64,000 nucleotides of DNA from Pseudomonas sp. RSB 5.4. GTDB taxonomy: Bacteria; Pseudomonadota; Gammaproteobacteria; Pseudomonadales; Pseudomonadaceae. Location: NCBI RefSeq assembly GCF_037126175.1, contig NZ_CP146986.1, positions 5,518,501 to 5,582,500 on the forward strand, written 5' to 3'. The translations under genes were made by a program, and so were the position numbers. Shown here piece after piece: positions 62,543 to 64,000 of the stretch. Below the pieces are notes generated by a model that made no database searches, was not told where the DNA came from, and saw nothing but the letters and a program-made list of their open reading frames with translations. How positions within the stretch are numbered: the first letter of the stretch is position 1; each line of letters starts with the position of its first letter.

Positions 62543-63988
62543 GTGGCTGATTTCAAGCGTTACGACAACTACATCAACGGTGAATGGGTCGCCGGTGCCG
62601 ATTACTCGGCCAACATCAACCCGTCCGAGTTGAGCGACACCATCGGCGACTACGCCAAGGCTGATCTGACTCAGGTTCACGCCGCCATCGATGCGGCCCG
62701 CGCCGCGTTCCCGGCGTGGTCGACGTCCGGCATTCAGGCCCGTCACGATGCGCTGGATAAAGTCGGCACGGAAATCCTCGCCCGTCGCGAAGAACTCGGC
62801 ACCCTGCTGGCCCGGGAAGAGGGCAAGACCCTGCCCGAAGCCATCGGCGAAGTGACCCGCGCCGGCAACATCTTCAAATTCTTCGCCGGTGAATGCCTGC
62901 GTCTGTCCGGAGACTACGTGCCGTCGGTGCGCCCGGGCGTCAATGTCGAAGTGACCCACGAAGCCCTCGGCGTGGTCGGTCTGATCACCCCGTGGAACTT
63001 CCCGATTGCCATCCCTGCATGGAAGATCGCCCCGGCGCTGGCCTACGGCAACTGCGTGGTCTTGAAACCGGCGGACCTGGTGCCGGGCTGCGCCTGGGCA
63101 CTGGCGGAAATCATTTCCCGCGCAGGCTTCCCCGCCGGCGTGTTCAACCTGGTGATGGGCAGCGGGCGGGTGGTCGGCGAAGCGCTGGTCAACAGCCCGA
63201 AAGTCGATGGCATCAGCTTCACCGGTTCGGTTGGCGTGGGTCGGCAGATCGCGGTCAGTTGCGTGTCGCGTCAGGCCAAGGTGCAGCTGGAAATGGGCGG
63301 CAAGAACCCGCAGATCATTCTCGACGACGCCGACCTCAAGCAAGCGGTCGAGCTGTCGGTGCAGAGCGCGTTCTACTCCACCGGCCAGCGTTGCACGGCG
63401 TCGAGCCGCTTGATCGTCACCGCCGGGATTCACGACAAATTCGTCGAGGCGATGGCCGAACGCATGAAGTCGATCAAGGTCGGCCACGCGCTGAAATCCG
63501 GCACCGACATTGGTCCAGTGGTGTCGCAGGCGCAGCTGGAACAGGACATGAAGTACATCGACATCGGTCAGAGCGAAGGCGCACGTCTGGTCAGCGGTGG
63601 TGGTCTGGTGACCTGCGACACCGAGGGCTATTTCCTCGCGCCAACGCTGTTTGCCGACAGCGAAGCCTCGATGCGCATCAGCCGTGAAGAAATCTTCGGC
63701 CCGGTGGCCAACATTGTTCGCGTGGCCGATTACGAGGCGGCGCTGGCGATGGCCAACGACACCGAGTTCGGCCTGTCCGCCGGTATCGCCACCACCTCGC
63801 TGAAGTACGCCAACCACTTCAAGCGTCACTCGCAAGCCGGGATGGTCATGGTCAACCTGCCGACCGCCGGTGTCGATTACCACGTTCCGTTCGGTGGCCG
63901 TAAGGGTTCATCCTATGGCTCACGTGAGCAAGGCCGCTATGCACAAGAGTTCTACACGGTCGTGAAGACCAGCTACATCGGTTCCTGA
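62543..63988 (+). CDS. Alpha-ketoglutarate semialdehyde dehydrogenase
   Basis: A 481-residue NAD(P)-dependent aldehyde dehydrogenase that oxidises alpha-ketoglutarate semialdehyde, the kdgD product, to alpha-ketoglutarate. It has N152 (PWNFP), the FTGSVGVGRQI cofactor turn, general base E250 (LEMGGK) and catalytic C284 (STGQRCTASS), with the PFGGRKGSSYG C-terminal family motif. GTG start at 62543, with GAGAGGAG upstream. It ends twelve bases before the window edge; glucarate or galactarate transport and dehydratase genes are likely to follow, by inference. Confidence 0.92.
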   Translation: MADFKRYDNYINGEWVAGADYSANINPSELSDTIGDYAKADLTQVHAAIDAARAAFPAWSTSGIQARHDALDKVGTEILARREELGTLLAREEGKTLPEAIGEVTRAGNIFKFFAGECLRLSGDYVPSVRPGVNVEVTHEALGVVGLITPWNFPIAIPAWKIAPALAYGNCVVLKPADLVPGCAWALAEIISRAGFPAGVFNLVMGSGRVVGEALVNSPKVDGISFTGSVGVGRQIAVSCVSRQAKVQLEMGGKNPQIILDDADLKQAVELSVQSAFYSTGQRCTASSRLIVTAGIHDKFVEAMAERMKSIKVGHALKSGTDIGPVVSQAQLEQDMKYIDIGQSEGARLVSGGGLVTCDTEGYFLAPTLFADSEASMRISREEIFGPVANIVRVADYEAALAMANDTEFGLSAGIATTSLKYANHFKRHSQAGMVMVNLPTAGVDYHVPFGGRKGSSYGSREQGRYAQEFYTVVKTSYIGS

Positions 63989-64000
63989 TACACGCAATAC

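Overview
The window is high-GC gammaproteobacterial DNA that reads as a Pseudomonas chromosome, most likely of the P. fluorescens group. The reasons are Pseudomonas-type REP palindromes between many genes, and blocks whose order recalls P. aeruginosa PAO1 as I remember it: nadC-DUF1631-ampD-ampE-chemoreceptor, piuB-piuA-piuC-Sel1-speC, and dppFDCB-dppA-opdP-dppA paralogues-roxS-roxR. No database search was run; the strain assignment is inference.

Layout. 1-7.3 kb: 3' end of a DUF6388 gene, nadC, a DUF1631 protein, the ampD-ampE peptidoglycan-recycling pair and a chemoreceptor. 7.6-15.6 kb: a small zinc-ribbon membrane protein, a TatD-type hydrolase, and the fructose PTS (cra divergent from fruB-fruK-fruA, with a Cra-like palindrome between them). 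15.8-24.2 kb: a Tat-exported PhoD-like phosphatase and the iron/siderophore group piuB, piuA, piuC plus a Sel1-repeat gene. 24.4-27.5 kb: an accessory insert before speC. It encodes a 738-residue protein that looks like a fusion of the two alpha-xenorhabdolysin subunits (XaxA-like then XaxB-like), followed by an unrecognised helical protein. 27.6-34.8 kb: speC, a four-gene quaternary-amine ABC transporter and prfC. 34.9-37.4 kb: an IS4-family element with 9-bp target duplications inside a dispersed repeat, then a tandem array of about ten co-oriented REP cores. 37.5-39.1 kb: an MFS transporter and a tiny acidic secreted protein. 39.3-52 kb: a dipeptide uptake locus with one dppBCDF transporter, an OprD-type porin and four DppA-type binding proteins. 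52-54.5 kb: repeats, a DUF6124 gene with a structured leader and a SIMPL-domain protein. 54.6-58.3 kb: roxS-roxR and an SbmA/YddA-type ABC exporter. 58.4-64 kb: a FadR-family regulator, a three-gene group around a putative zinc phospholipase C, and the glucarate/galactarate-route genes kdgD and an alpha-ketoglutarate semialdehyde dehydrogenase.

How parts work together. Cra should repress fruBKA until fructose 1-phosphate is made. Outer-membrane OpdP, the periplasmic DppA set and DppBCDF form one peptide route across both membranes. The FadR-type regulator probably controls both itself and kdgD, because 16 of 19 bases of an operator-like site are shared by the two upstream regions, although the phospholipase group now lies between them. 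The most novel-looking item is the single-chain XaxA-XaxB-like toxin with its unknown downstream partner. Secondary points of interest are a possible small RNA or attenuator upstream of speC, a perfect LacI-type palindrome before opdP, GG-N10-GC promoter candidates before two dppA genes, and the IS insertion for which an uninterrupted copy of the target lies 16 kb away.
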